Source: Atopsyche davidsoni (taxonomy: Eukaryota > Arthropoda > Insecta > Trichoptera > Hydrobiosidae). Taken from it: a DNA stretch of 64,000 bases. Shown here in pieces: positions 63,231 through 64,000 of the stretch (position 1 is its first letter; the number at the start of each line of letters is the position of its first letter). Below the pieces are notes generated by a model that was not told where the DNA came from, searched no databases, and saw nothing but the letters and a program-made list of their open reading frames with translations. The stretch is from the NCBI GenBank assembly GCA_022113835.1, contig JAILWY010000007.1:8905001-8969000 (forward strand). The letters are read 5' to 3'. A program made the translations under genes and the position numbers.

Positions 63231-64000
63231 CGATTGCTCAACTCGGATTGTTTGCTCTCAGAGTTGCCGGTTGATTTGATTTTCTGTCCGATGGGTTGCG
63301 AAATGCAACAAAAGGTTATTAACTGTATTATTGGTTGTGTTACTTTGATATATTGGATATTGCGTTGAAATTAATTAAATTTTCTTGAAGAACTTCGTAA
63401 CAAATAGATATCAAATTGTACGCAAATTGTATTGGTTTTTTTTTATTGCGAGTTCATTGTCATGTACCGATGTAGATGCGTACAATTTAATGTCTACTTG
63501 CTTGTTTACAACTAATACACTTTTTAATGCCAAGGGATAATATATCAATATTTTTGTACGTAATAAATTTGGTTTAATAATTAAATGTTTTTACAGCACT
63601 AACAGAATATAATAATTTAAAAAAAATTATGCCTTTAACCTACGTTTCAATGTCCGTCCGTTTATATTTTAAAGGAATGATTTGAAACAGTATATTTGTT
63701 TTATTTTATTAAAAAATTCATTTACAGAATCTTCAAACCACCCCCATTCAATTAATACCGAGGGGTTGTGAGTAGGGGAAAAGTACCTGTTGTTGTTCTT
63801 CCGGAGTATGTCGAGTATGCATGACGGAGGAAATAAATGCCGAGGGGGAAGGCATTCCGAATTAAGCATCAGTTGGGGTGACTTGGACTTGTTTAGTTGA
63901 TAGCTTTTCAATGTTAACAAAAAAAAAAAACACTTCTACAAGTAGAAATATATTTTGTAATATAAAAATGTTATTTTCGTACACCAAAGGTGCTTTCTGC
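63231..64000. other. Intergenic, AT-rich, nothing recognised
   Basis: A/T-rich sequence to the window edge, with short open frames and no recognisable motif. Confidence 0.5.

Overview
This window is nuclear DNA from an animal, most likely an insect and probably a moth or butterfly. It is mostly AT-rich and non-coding, with long runs of A/T, many AT microsatellites, one intron-containing gene, tRNA-derived SINE fragments, decayed LINE pieces and several small inverted-repeat transposons. The lepidopteran guess rests on the repeat style, especially a short Helitron-like element with an internal TGTTTGTA-type microsatellite, and on the insect-like gene. It is inference, not proof.

I can defend only one protein-coding gene: a TIS11/ZFP36-family (tristetraprolin-type) mRNA-decay factor on the minus strand. 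The main exon (50803..51402) carries the complete tandem CCCH zinc-finger domain and the C-terminal CNOT1-binding motif. A 75-bp candidate first coding exon lies at 53866..53940. It is joined by a consensus GT-AG intron of about 2.5 kb whose phase matches on both sides, giving a predicted protein of 224 residues. A TATA-like box lies about 136 bp upstream of the candidate start codon. The presumed 3' UTR runs left from 50802 and contains the UUAUUUAUU nonamer, which is the RNA site this protein family binds, so negative autoregulation is a reasonable inference.

Layout. From 1 to about 49 kb is a gene desert. It holds repeat debris (Helitron-like, hAT-like and mariner/pogo-like MITEs, a dispersed palindromic MITE family with about nine copies, pieces of RTE-like and other LINEs, tRNA-derived SINE fragments), perfect hairpins, G-rich minisatellites and scattered GC-rich islands that look like regulatory or conserved non-coding elements. 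From 49 to 54.1 kb is the TIS11 gene. From 54.1 to 64 kb is its 5' flank, with several GC-rich islands and, at 62.8-63.2 kb, a strong G-quadruplex-forming tract in a promoter-like CpG-rich island. Most open reading frames outside TIS11 are short, start in AT-rich sequence, show no family motif and are probably chance; a few overlap LINE remnants. I found no rRNA, convincing functional tRNA, CRISPR array or bacterial-type feature.
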